Of a stretch of 64,000 nt of DNA, positions 44,631-53,089 are shown piece by piece. Positions within the stretch are counted from its first letter, which is position 1; the number at the start of each line of letters is the position of its first letter. The notes under the pieces are model-generated. The model worked only from the letters and a program-made list of their open reading frames with translations. It did no database searches and was not told the origin of the DNA. The position numbers and the translations under genes are program-made. This stretch comes from Parvibaculum sp039973015 (lineage in GTDB: Bacteria; Pseudomonadota; Alphaproteobacteria; Parvibaculales; Parvibaculaceae), in contig NZ_JBDWLT010000008.1 of the NCBI RefSeq assembly GCF_039973015.1, positions 678,418 through 742,417 of the forward strand, given 5' to 3'.

Positions 44631-45719
44631 ATGGGAGAGACGCTCGACCTGCCGATACTGCCGTCGGCGGAAATCACGGCCGACTGGATGACCGCCGCGC
44701 TGCGCAAGGCTGGACACAATGTGACCGTTGCCGCGCTCACGGGAAAGCGCGTGGGCACAGGCCAAGTGGGTGAAAGCGTTCGCTTCACGCTCGACTATCA
44801 GGGCGACGCTGGCAATGCGCCACGCACGGTCGTTGGCAAGTTTCCCTCGTCCGATCCTGAAAGCCGGGCGACCGGCGTCAATTTCGGCAATTATATTCGC
44901 GAGGTGAACTTCTATCGCGAACTCGCCGACAGCGCGGGCGTGACGACGCCCGTCTGCCTTCATGCGGATGTCGAGCCGGAGACGAGCAACTTCGTGTTGC
45001 TGATGGAAGACCTCTCGCCCGCCGTTCCCGGCGACCAGATAAAGGGAACGACGGTGGCGGAAGCCGCGCTCGTGCTCGAAGAAGCGGCGAAGTTCCATGC
45101 CTCGCACTGGAATGACGACCGGATGGACGAAATTCCCTGGCTCTTCGAGACGAAGGCGTCGCCCAAGCGCACGCAGCCGGACCTCATCAACCAACTCTGG
45201 CAGGGTTTCCGCGAACGCTATGGCGACCGCATTCCTGCCGATTGCGTGGAAATCGGCGAGGCGATCACCCGGAACTACGAGTTCTTCAAGGACGGCTATC
45301 AGGGGCCGAAATGCCTCACCCATAACGACTTCCGGCCGGACAACATGATGTTCGGCACGGCGGAAGGCGGCTATCCCGTCGCCGTCGTCGACTGGCAATC
45401 AGTGGGCTATGGCTGCTGTATGGCGGACGTGTCGTATTTTCTGAGCGGCGCGCTGAAGCGGGAGGAGCGGATCGCGCATGGAAGTGAATTGCTGCGCACC
45501 TATCATCGCAGACTTGGTGAACTTGGCGTCACCGGCTACGCCTTCGAGGAGATGATGAAGCATTACGCGCTTTACAGCTTCTCGCTTTTCAACATGGCCT
45601 TTACCGCCTCGATGATCGTCGAGCGGACGGAGCGCGGCGACAACATGTTCTTCCAGATGCTGCGCGGCGGGGCGGACCATGCTCTCGATACGGGGGCGAT
45701 GGATCTGCTGCCGAAATAG
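44631..45719 (+). CDS. APH-fold phosphotransferase
   Basis: This 362-residue kinase-fold protein of the EcKL/DUF1679-like or ACAD10-like group has NFVLLMEDLSPAVPGDQ, the catalytic loop LTHNDFRPDNMMF (Asp near residue 228) and VVDWQSVGYG. It is distinct in sequence from the minus-strand phosphotransferase in the same cluster. The substrate is probably a hydroxylated metabolite rather than a drug. GGGAGAGAAGC lies just before its ATG. Confidence 0.83.
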   Translation: MGETLDLPILPSAEITADWMTAALRKAGHNVTVAALTGKRVGTGQVGESVRFTLDYQGDAGNAPRTVVGKFPSSDPESRATGVNFGNYIREVNFYRELADSAGVTTPVCLHADVEPETSNFVLLMEDLSPAVPGDQIKGTTVAEAALVLEEAAKFHASHWNDDRMDEIPWLFETKASPKRTQPDLINQLWQGFRERYGDRIPADCVEIGEAITRNYEFFKDGYQGPKCLTHNDFRPDNMMFGTAEGGYPVAVVDWQSVGYGCCMADVSYFLSGALKREERIAHGSELLRTYHRRLGELGVTGYAFEEMMKHYALYSFSLFNMAFTASMIVERTERGDNMFFQMLRGGADHALDTGAMDLLPK

Positions 45720-45825
45720 GCGGGTTTTCTGAACGCCACGGGCCAATTTCGTGGTAGTACGCGACAATCCCTACAAAGGAGCCAAGCTGTAGCTCCGGCC
45801 GATCAATATTCCGCGATATTGCGGG

Positions 45826-46542
45826 CTATTCTTCGGTGCGCTCTACCCCCAGTTCGGCAAAGAACTTCCTCAACCAAAGCTCCCCGAACTCATCATTCAT
45901 GTGGTTCACGTCTTCCTCCGGATGCGGATCGTCATCAATTGCATTGCCGACGGCCAGTCTCCTTGAGCCTATGGTGTATTTCAGGTCCGTCGCGTTTCCG
46001 TTGACAATCGTTTCGGCAGGCTGGGAAATCATGTGCACATTCATTGGTGCAAACATGGTCTCGTTAAGAAGCGCCATTCCTTTTGTGTAAGAATCAAGAT
46101 TCTGATTTTCAGATATTCTTTCTTCCGCACTCAATGGCCTGTGCCCAATGTAGACGGGTATATCCGACAGACGGCGGATCATGGTTGCCAGTCTGAAGTG
46201 GAGCCTCCCCCGCACGAGATCTTCCATCACCCGCCGTATGCACTGAGCGGAATAAAAATTCTCAAGGGGGAAAAAGAACGGCTGGCCCTGAACTCCATAA
46301 ATGAGAACCACATCGTGCTTCGTGGGGTCGAAACCAGTGTGACCTCTGGATATGAATTTGATGGAATTCAACACTTTCTTGTCCGTGGGCACAATTCTGC
46401 GTCCGCGAACCTTAAGGTGTCCAAGACCTCCACCCTTGGCTCCAAAGAAGACAATTTCGACCGAAGCATATTCTTCAGAGATTCGATCCCAAGCCCGCTT
46501 CAAACTTCCGATATGACTGTTCCCAATAACAGCCAGCCTCAT
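45826..46542 (-). CDS. SGNH-like hypothetical protein
   Basis: This 238-residue protein begins MRLAVIGNSHIGSLKRAW, where GNSH suggests the first block of an SGNH/GDSL-type hydrolase; DDDPHPEEDVNHMNDEFG near the end has His and Asp residues suited to a final catalytic block. Acyl-esterase or acyltransferase activity on glycans is thus possible but unproven. Its start overlaps the GSCFA gene stop by four bases. The base composition is more AT-rich than its neighbours. Confidence 0.7.
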   Translation of the reverse strand: MRLAVIGNSHIGSLKRAWDRISEEYASVEIVFFGAKGGGLGHLKVRGRRIVPTDKKVLNSIKFISRGHTGFDPTKHDVVLIYGVQGQPFFFPLENFYSAQCIRRVMEDLVRGRLHFRLATMIRRLSDIPVYIGHRPLSAEERISENQNLDSYTKGMALLNETMFAPMNVHMISQPAETIVNGNATDLKYTIGSRRLAVGNAIDDDPHPEEDVNHMNDEFGELWLRKFFAELGVERTEE

Positions 46543-47600
46543 GAGCGCCTCCCGAATGCGTCGAGTAATTCCTCTTCGCAAACTTCATCCGCGCGCTTTT
46601 CTTTTGCCGGTTTCTGCCGCTTTCGCGCCCTCCCCTTCTGGTTTTTCCCGATTTTTTCTTCGAAGGCATCGAAGAAGTGGCTCATGACGAAGTCCACACC
46701 GAAGGCCGTGACATTTCGCTGATTGGGTTCGAAAAAAGATCCCCGGAAGGTCGGGCTATTTATGATTTCGAAGGAGGGAAAATAGTCCACGAAGTCGCGC
46801 TCCGCTGCGATGTCCCCTGCCACCGCGCGCAACACCGATTTAGAATAGGTGGTTGCAACAAGCACATGTTTTCCAGAGCAGGTCGCCGTAAGCGGGACGG
46901 GGGAAACCGTCAGCAGGAATTTCAGATCCGGGTTCACCTGCCGCATCATTTCGATCGACGCCACGAGGTTTTCACGAATGACCGGGAACGACTGGTTCTC
47001 GAACAGATGCCGAGACTCGTCGAACTCACCAGCGACCGTACCCGGGCACATAGGGTATTCGTATCCGCCCGTCGCGTTGACCCAACTCTCAGTCAAACCC
47101 AGCGTAAAAACGAAACACTTCGACCTCTTGATGCATTCGCAAAAAGCATCAATTGCGACTTGCCGGGACTTTTCCATTTCATCGCGGGACTCAAACCCGT
47201 CCCGTTCGACGGCGGGCCGGAACGGGTCGTAGTATCTGCCCGAGGCCTCCCAGCATTCGTCCGGTGGCGCTTTTCCCTCGAGCGCCCATGACGTCCACTG
47301 CCTGAGAAGCGACGTCGTATATATATTGCCGGTGCGGCAGGAGAAAACTTCGTAGTTGAACTCCTGCGCGCTTCCGGGTTTCATTCCCAGCGGAGAATGT
47401 TCCGTTATCAACCAGTTGAAGTCTCGCGCCTTGAGCGCCTTTCCAATGTGCTGCGCGAAGCAGGAGCCAAATGTCGCGACCGGCATCTTCGGCCTCAATG
47501 CAAACTTTGGCTGCCAGAGTTCGTCGATCTGGAACATCGAACGGTCGGCAATAGCCGGCCGCCAGAATGCCTTATCCGGAAGTCTTTCATAGGGATTCAT
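46539..47600 (-). CDS. GSCFA domain protein
   Basis: This 353-residue protein has the name-giving motif TFGSCFAQHIGKAL (near residue 43) and the further family blocks FVFTLGLTESW, LTVSPVPLTATC and VDYFPSFEII (PF08885). GSCFA proteins are predicted SGNH-like hydrolases or acyltransferases, often beside polysaccharide genes. The C-terminal 40 residues are very rich in Lys, Arg and Glu. The ATG at 47600 has GGAGCGG upstream. It is paired with another SGNH-like gene, a recurring arrangement. Confidence 0.85.
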   Translation of the reverse strand: MNPYERLPDKAFWRPAIADRSMFQIDELWQPKFALRPKMPVATFGSCFAQHIGKALKARDFNWLITEHSPLGMKPGSAQEFNYEVFSCRTGNIYTTSLLRQWTSWALEGKAPPDECWEASGRYYDPFRPAVERDGFESRDEMEKSRQVAIDAFCECIKRSKCFVFTLGLTESWVNATGGYEYPMCPGTVAGEFDESRHLFENQSFPVIRENLVASIEMMRQVNPDLKFLLTVSPVPLTATCSGKHVLVATTYSKSVLRAVAGDIAAERDFVDYFPSFEIINSPTFRGSFFEPNQRNVTAFGVDFVMSHFFDAFEEKIGKNQKGRARKRQKPAKEKRADEVCEEELLDAFGRRS

Positions 47601-47663
47601 AGCCCGCTCCATCCGCTCCCCGGTCATCGCGGATCACGGTACCCCCCGGAACGCAAAGAAGAA

Positions 47664-47693
47664 AGCCGCCAGGCACACAAGCACCCAGCGGCT
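47664..47693 (-). terminator. Terminator after nitronate monooxygenase
   Basis: AGCCGC/GCGGCT arms (47688-47693 and 47664-47669 on the plus strand) enclose a partly paired 18-base loop. On the minus strand a T-rich tract (TTCTTCTTT) follows. It ends the nitronate monooxygenase transcript. Confidence 0.55.
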
Positions 47694-47718
47694 TTTCGAA
47701 CTCGTCATCACATGCAGC

Positions 47719-48696
47719 TTATGCCGCGAGGAGTCCTTCGAGGCGCTTGCGGATGATGGTCTCGGCTTCCGACATCAGCCGGTCAATCAGCTCCTTGCAG
47801 GTCGGGATGTCGTGGATGAGGCCGGCGACCATGCCGCAGCTCCATGCGCCCGCATCCATGTCGCCTTCCTGCATGACGCGCGGATAGACGCCGCCCACCA
47901 ATTCGCGAATGTCCTCAATGCCGAGGCTCGCACCCTTCTCGCGCTCGATCTCGACGATCTTCTCGACCGCCGGATTGGTCAGGACGCGCTCCGTATTGCG
48001 CAGCGGGCGCATGATGAGGCGGGTGTCGAGTTCGCTTGCGGCGATGAGCGCCTTCTTCACATTTTCATGAACGGGCGCTTCCTTCGTGGCGATGAAGCGC
48101 GTGCCCATGTTGATGCCGTCGGCGCCGAGAGCGAGGGCCGCAACAAGCTGCGAGGCCGTGCCCATGCCGCCGGAAGCGACGAAGGGGATTTTCAGCTCTT
48201 CGGCCGCGCGAGGCAGCAGGATCATGTTGGGAATATCGTCCTCTCCCGGATGACCACCGCATTCGAAACCGTCAACGCTCACCGCATCGCAGCCGATGCG
48301 CTCGGCCTTCAGCGAATGGCGAACGGAGGTGCATTTATGGATGACCTTGATGCCGCCTTCCTTGAGCGCGGGCATATAGGCCTCGGGGCTGCGGCCCGCC
48401 GTTTCCACAACCTTCACGCCGCCTTCGATGATCGCCTGGATATATTCAGGGTAAGGCGGATTGGTGAAGCCCGGCAGGAAGGTGAGGTTCACGCCGAATG
48501 GCTTGTCCGTCATATCGTTGCACTTCGCGATTTCCTTCGCGAGGGCTTCCGGCGTCGGCTGGGTGAGACCGGTGATGATGCCAAGGCCGCCCGCATTCGA
48601 AACGGCGGCGGCCATCTCCGCGAGGCCGACGAAATGCATGCCACCCTGGATGACAGGATGCTGGATGCCGAAAAGTTCCGTGATGCGCGTCTTCAT
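47719..48696 (-). CDS. Nitronate monooxygenase family protein
   Basis: This 325-residue TIM-barrel flavoprotein has the NMO/2-nitropropane dioxygenase pattern: FGIQHPVIQGGMHFVG at the start, VNLTFLP, DAVSVDGFECGGHPGEDD near residue 150, PFVASGGMGTASQLVAALALGADGINMGTRF near 190. It oxidises propionate 3-nitronate or related substrates; some members are enoyl-ACP reductase or NADH:quinone reductase. The start MKTRITELF at 48696 is the only one matching the family. Confidence 0.88.
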   Translation of the reverse strand: MKTRITELFGIQHPVIQGGMHFVGLAEMAAAVSNAGGLGIITGLTQPTPEALAKEIAKCNDMTDKPFGVNLTFLPGFTNPPYPEYIQAIIEGGVKVVETAGRSPEAYMPALKEGGIKVIHKCTSVRHSLKAERIGCDAVSVDGFECGGHPGEDDIPNMILLPRAAEELKIPFVASGGMGTASQLVAALALGADGINMGTRFIATKEAPVHENVKKALIAASELDTRLIMRPLRNTERVLTNPAVEKIVEIEREKGASLGIEDIRELVGGVYPRVMQEGDMDAGAWSCGMVAGLIHDIPTCKELIDRLMSEAETIIRKRLEGLLAA

Positions 48697-49333
48697 GTAG
48701 GACGTCTCCCGAGTGTCTGTTCTTGCCGGCCCGCGGCGCGGCTGCATGTTCCTGCCCGGCAGGATAGCCTTATCGGCGGGCTTTCGGAACTCACTCCGGG
48801 GGGAAAGCCCGTTCAGATGCGAACAGCCGGTTGAGCCTTTGCTGACGGGAAAGGTCAGGCATCCTCAAGCTCTAGCTCGCGCGCCGGTGCGGCAAGCGGC
48901 GGTGCATCATGGATGAATCCGTAGCGGACGGCTGTGGTTTCGAGCGGCAGAAACAGAAACACTCATGCAGCATCTCGACCTTGCAATGCTCAGCGCATAG
49001 GTCACTTCAGGGATGCCGATGGTGGCCGAGCCCGATGCCAGATATCGGCGCAGTTGATGTTCTGATCTTTAGCTCGCCTCAAGACTCGTCTTCGCATCCT
49101 TGCAGCAATTGCATTTGAAATTGGCCGCGGCAGCCGGCGTCGCCCGTCCAATTAATTGACGCATAAAGCGTCAAATTACCCCTCCTCACACATAGATTTC
49201 GGGTTGCGATTTCAGGCTGCGGCCTTTCGCGAAGCAAAGCAAATGCCCGAAAAGGTCATGACCAGCTCGCTTGACGCTACATTCTTGTGTCATTAATCAT
49301 GTCAAAAGTCCAAAGGAACAGGGGGGACGTGCC
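48697..49333. other. Long intergenic region with a palindrome
   Basis: These 637 bases hold no convincing gene. The distal half is AT-richer. A perfect palindrome TTGACGC-ATAAA-GCGTCAA lies at 49156-49174, and its half-site TTGACGC recurs at 49271-49277, 57 bases before the sulfatase start. These could be operator copies for a regulator of the sulfatase gene; no regulator gene is adjacent. Confidence 0.5.
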
Positions 49334-50992
49334 TTGAAGAAGTGGCAGATTTACTCGCTCGCAGCCGCCGTCATCGTCGCGGGGCTTGCGGGCACAGCCT
49401 ATGCCTTCCGCAAGGATATCGTTCTCTATGCGGTGGCGACACGCGCGCGCGACGCAACGAATGTGGCGCCCAACCGCGAGATCATCTGGGAGAAGGGGCC
49501 CGAGGCGGCTAGCGTCCCGGCAGGCAAACGCCCGCCCAACATCGTCGTCATCCTCGCCGATGATCTCGGCTTCAACGATATCAGCTATTTCGGCGGCGGC
49601 CTCATCGAGACGCCGAACATCGACGCGCTTGCGAAAACCGGCGCAAATTTTTCTCATGCCTATGCAGGCACGGCTGCCTGCGCGCCATCGCGCGCGATGA
49701 TCATGACCGGGCGCTACGGCACACGCACCGGGTTCGAATTCACGCCGACACCGCCCGGCATGACGACGATCGTCGACCTGTTCTACAATGACGGCACGCG
49801 CCCGCACGAGATGATCTTCGACAAGCAAGCGGCGGAGAATGCACCGCCCTTCAGGGAACAAGGCTTGCCGGGGTCCGAGATCACACTGGCCGAAGCATTG
49901 AAGCCGCAGGGCTATCACACAATGCATATCGGCAAGTGGCACCTCGGAAATTCACCGGAGTTCATTCCCAATGCCCAGGGCTTCGATGAAAGCGTGATGC
50001 TGGAAAGCGGGCTCTTTCTGCCCGAAGACAGCCCCGTTGTGGTCAACGCAAAACTTCCTTTCGACCCGTTCGACCAGTTTCTCTGGGCGCGTATGCAATA
50101 TGCCACGTCCTACAATGGTGGTGAATGGTTCGAGCCGGAAGGATATCTCACCGACTTTTATACGGATGAAGCGGTGAAGGCGATTGAAGCGAACCGCAAC
50201 CGGCCTTTCTTCCTCTATCTTGCCCATTGGGCTGTACACACGCCCCTGCAAGCCTCCAGGGCGGATTACGACGCGCTTTCGGAAATCGAGAATGAGCGCG
50301 AGCGGGTCTATGCGGCAATGATCCGTGCGCTGGACCGCAGCGTCGGCCGCGTGATGGAGGCGTTAAAGCAAAACGGCCTTGAGGAAAACACCATCGTTAT
50401 CTTCTCCAGCGACAATGGAGGACCGGGCTATATCGGTATTCCAGACGTGAACAAGCCCTATCGCGGCTGGAAGCTCACCTATTTCGAGGGTGGTATTCGT
50501 GTGCCCTTCTTCGTGCGGTGGCCGGGCAAGATCGAACCGGGCACGGAACAGGACATGCCGGTCGCGCATCTCGACATCTTCCCGACGCTAGTCGCTGCCG
50601 CCGGTGCGCCACTGCCGGCCGACCGCGTGATCGACGGCATCGACATCCTGCCTTATGCGACAGACACCGCGAGCGAGCCCGCACCTGAGCGCCCGATCTT
50701 CTGGCGCGACGGGCACTACCATGCCGTGCGCATGAACGGCTGGAAGCTTCAGTACCTCGCACGTCCGGACAAGGTCTGGCTCTTCAACCTGAACGAAGAC
50801 CCAACCGAACAGCACAATCTCGCAAAAGAAAATCCGGAGAAAGTAGCGGAACTGAAAGCGTTGATCGAAGCGCATGACGCAACGCAGCGCGAGCCTCTTT
50901 TTCCCGCTGTCGCGGAAATGCCGGTCACGATCGACAAGACGCTTGAAGAGGAGACGACGCCGGAAGACGAATATATCTACTGGCCGGGCTGA
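49334..50992 (+). CDS. Type I (formylglycine) sulfatase
   Basis: This 552-residue sulfatase has an N-terminal membrane segment (about residues 4-26) that anchors or exports it. The metal site ADDLGFNDISYFGG follows. The active-site sequence is CAPSRAMIMTGRYGTRTG, whose first Cys becomes formylglycine. Further blocks are IGKWHLGN, LAHWAVHTPL and FSSDNGG. It hydrolyses a sulfate ester of unknown identity. The start is a TTG at 49334 with AGGGGGG seven bases upstream. No formylglycine-generating enzyme is encoded nearby. Confidence 0.9.
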   Translation: MKKWQIYSLAAAVIVAGLAGTAYAFRKDIVLYAVATRARDATNVAPNREIIWEKGPEAASVPAGKRPPNIVVILADDLGFNDISYFGGGLIETPNIDALAKTGANFSHAYAGTAACAPSRAMIMTGRYGTRTGFEFTPTPPGMTTIVDLFYNDGTRPHEMIFDKQAAENAPPFREQGLPGSEITLAEALKPQGYHTMHIGKWHLGNSPEFIPNAQGFDESVMLESGLFLPEDSPVVVNAKLPFDPFDQFLWARMQYATSYNGGEWFEPEGYLTDFYTDEAVKAIEANRNRPFFLYLAHWAVHTPLQASRADYDALSEIENERERVYAAMIRALDRSVGRVMEALKQNGLEENTIVIFSSDNGGPGYIGIPDVNKPYRGWKLTYFEGGIRVPFFVRWPGKIEPGTEQDMPVAHLDIFPTLVAAAGAPLPADRVIDGIDILPYATDTASEPAPERPIFWRDGHYHAVRMNGWKLQYLARPDKVWLFNLNEDPTEQHNLAKENPEKVAELKALIEAHDATQREPLFPAVAEMPVTIDKTLEEETTPEDEYIYWPG

Positions 50993-51156
50993 CGGGGGAG
51001 GCGATCGGCAAACTGGACAGTTGCAGCGCCCTCAGACGGGGCACAGGTGGCGGTCATGCGACCTTGCGCGTTTCACATTCATTTCAATGTTGAACGATGC
51101 AGGCCAAGCGGCGACACTGACGCCGACGGCCGGTGCGCGCCAGGGATGCGAGACAG

Positions 51157-52284
51157 ATGGAACTCATTCTGCATATTGGCGACGGCAAGTGCGGAACCTC
51201 GTCGGTCCAGTCCAGCCTTTTCGACGCGCGAGACGCACTGCGCGGAGCGGGCATACTCTATCATCCCGTCACACGGATAAACGGTCATTTTCATTACCGT
51301 CTGCTCTGGGGTGCCTCCACGAGAGGCAATGACTCCAACAGAACAGGCAAGGTGAAGAAAAACCGGGCGGAGACTACCCGCCTGATCGAGGAAGCGAGGC
51401 CCCGCTTCCTGCTCCTGTCCGCAGAATCTTTTTTCTATGCGCCGCCCCGCATCGTTCTCGACCTTTTTTCAGGCATGCCGCAGCCGGTCGAGAAGATTCA
51501 CGTCATTGGCTATATCCGCAATCCAGTCGAACATTTTCTGTCGTTGCTTCAACAGAAGCTGAAAGGTTCGCACAAGCTTCTGAACCCGGAAAAGTACAAG
51601 CGCAATTTCCTCGCTGCGCTCGATCGCTGGCAAAAGCAGCCTGATGTGAACAGCCTGACGGTCCGAAATTTCGACCGGCGATATCTGAGCGGCGGATCGG
51701 TGGTTTCCGACTTTCAGAACGTCATTCGTGACATCACGAACATCCCGATCGACCTTGCCGATCGCGTGGAAAATTCAACGCTTTCCGCAGAACAGATGAT
51801 CGTGCTGCACGAGCTCAGAAAAGATCGCCTTGCAGATTTCGATGGAAAATTTCATCCCTTGTCGCACAGCTTGATCGGCTTCTTCCGCGACCTGAACCGG
51901 CATGAAGGTTTGATCGGCACGAAGCCGGGGCTCCGACGCAGCGTCGAAGATATCCTCCACGAGAAGCATCATGAAGATGCGGTGGAGATCGAGGCGAGAT
52001 TTCCAGAGACCCTCTTCACATCGTCCTGCCGGCTCAAGCCGCGCACGGGAGACATTCTCCCCGATTATCCGGGTGGCTTCTCGGACATCAGAAACATCAT
52101 TTCAGGGTTTGACGAGGGCATTGCCGAGGCGTTGCGCACCGTCGTCCCGGGGGCCAGCGCCGCGAACCACGACATCTGGGCGGCCAGAGCGGAGCGCAAT
52201 CTGGAGGCGCTGAAGGTGAGCGGGGAAGCGATAGAGCTTTTCAGAAAATATGCCGGAAAGCTTCACGCCGAAGTTCACCCGTGA
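51157..52284 (+). CDS. Sulfotransferase-like protein
   Basis: This 375-residue protein starts MELILHIGDGKCGTSSVQ, matching the PAPS-binding P-loop pattern of bacterial sulfotransferase-like proteins (usually IGxxKTGTTS-Q; here G-D-G-K-C-G-T-S-S). VIGYIRNPVEHFLSLLQQ near residue 125 fits the 3'-phosphate site (RNP). It could transfer sulfate to a glycan or lipid. It lies 165 bases after the sulfatase on the same strand, so attachment and removal of sulfate are encoded side by side. Confidence 0.78.
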   Translation: MELILHIGDGKCGTSSVQSSLFDARDALRGAGILYHPVTRINGHFHYRLLWGASTRGNDSNRTGKVKKNRAETTRLIEEARPRFLLLSAESFFYAPPRIVLDLFSGMPQPVEKIHVIGYIRNPVEHFLSLLQQKLKGSHKLLNPEKYKRNFLAALDRWQKQPDVNSLTVRNFDRRYLSGGSVVSDFQNVIRDITNIPIDLADRVENSTLSAEQMIVLHELRKDRLADFDGKFHPLSHSLIGFFRDLNRHEGLIGTKPGLRRSVEDILHEKHHEDAVEIEARFPETLFTSSCRLKPRTGDILPDYPGGFSDIRNIISGFDEGIAEALRTVVPGASAANHDIWAARAERNLEALKVSGEAIELFRKYAGKLHAEVHP

Positions 52285-52428
52285 GGGAACGGCGAGAGAG
52301 GCTGCGAAACACGACCGATCCGATTGTGAAGACTATCGTGCACTTCAGGATGTGCATTGATTGTTCTTTGTCCGGCACCGAAACGGCGGAACGTGTTTCC
52401 GTTCATTGGCATAGAGCGTCGAAGCCCC

Positions 52429-52782
52429 TCACCTCTCCGGCCTCGTCCATATCCAGCTTCCCCCAATCAGTGCTGCCGCCACCGGCGCCAGCGACCAGGG
52501 CAGCGGCGCGAACAGGAGCGCGATGGCAATGCTGATCGCGAAGGCGGCGAGTGCCGCCTGTTTGCCCTTCCGTGAAATCGCACCCCGTTCCCGCCACAGC
52601 CGGATGTGAACGCCGAATCTTGGATGATCCAGAAGCCGCTGCTCCAGCGCCTCGTTGCTGCGCGCAAAACAGAACGCGGCAAGAATGAGAAACGGCACCG
52701 TCGGCAGGAGCGGCAGAACCGCACCTATTCCACCCAGCCCGAGCGCGATGAATCCGGCAATCAGATACAGTGTTCTGGACAA
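52429..52782 (-). CDS. YbaN/DUF454 family membrane protein
   Basis: This protein of about 117 residues has three hydrophobic segments. The DUF454 pattern LYLIAGFIALGLGGIGAVLPLLPTVPFLILAAFCFARSNEALEQRLLDHPRFG is near-complete (LPLLPTVPFLILAAFCFARS). The function is unknown; some homologues lie near haem or iron genes. I prefer a TTG start at 52782 with CGGAG seven bases upstream; a further upstream start (52824) is possible. Confidence 0.8.
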   Translation of the reverse strand: MSRTLYLIAGFIALGLGGIGAVLPLLPTVPFLILAAFCFARSNEALEQRLLDHPRFGVHIRLWRERGAISRKGKQAALAAFAISIAIALLFAPLPWSLAPVAAALIGGSWIWTRPER

Positions 52783-52994
52783 CGGAAACTCCGCATGACG
52801 GCGGTCCGCACGGAGAAACGGCACACCCGTTCGAACTCTTTTTCATGGAGAAGGTGCCCATTCCCGGAGAAATGGTGCGCATAGACGAAGAAAGTGCGAA
52901 CGAGCTTTTCAACACGCTGGCCGACTGGAACGCTCAACTTGAGGCTCGCGCGGCGTCTCTTCCCGATGAGCCAGAGCCGCCAGAACCTCATTAA
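52770..52994 (+). CDS. Small hypothetical protein
   Basis: This possible small protein ends in a well-formed part MEKVPIPGEMVRIDEESANE... (from the ATG at 52845, 49 residues), with an amphipathic helix and an acidic Pro-rich tail. The longer frame opens at a GTG at 52770 and overlaps the start of ybaN. No Shine-Dalgarno decides the start. No family is recognised. Confidence 0.4.
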   Translation: MFWTTETPHDGGPHGETAHPFELFFMEKVPIPGEMVRIDEESANELFNTLADWNAQLEARAASLPDEPEPPEPH

Positions 52995-53089
52995 GTCCGT
53001 ATACAACGAGAAGGAAACAGCGTTGTGCTGTTTGAAACAACGTTATAGTCTAAAAACACACAATAATTTTGGTAATTTAATGCACCGCG

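Noticed and set aside
48713..49118. Two small plus-strand frames between nitronate monooxygenase and sulfatase
   Set aside because: Composition is not protein-like, there is no family match and no ribosome binding site.
52995..53089. tRNA gene or attachment site at the island's left edge
   Set aside because: Only AT-rich sequence with ACAACG/CGTTGT repeats is visible; no cloverleaf and no matching repeat at the other end within the window.
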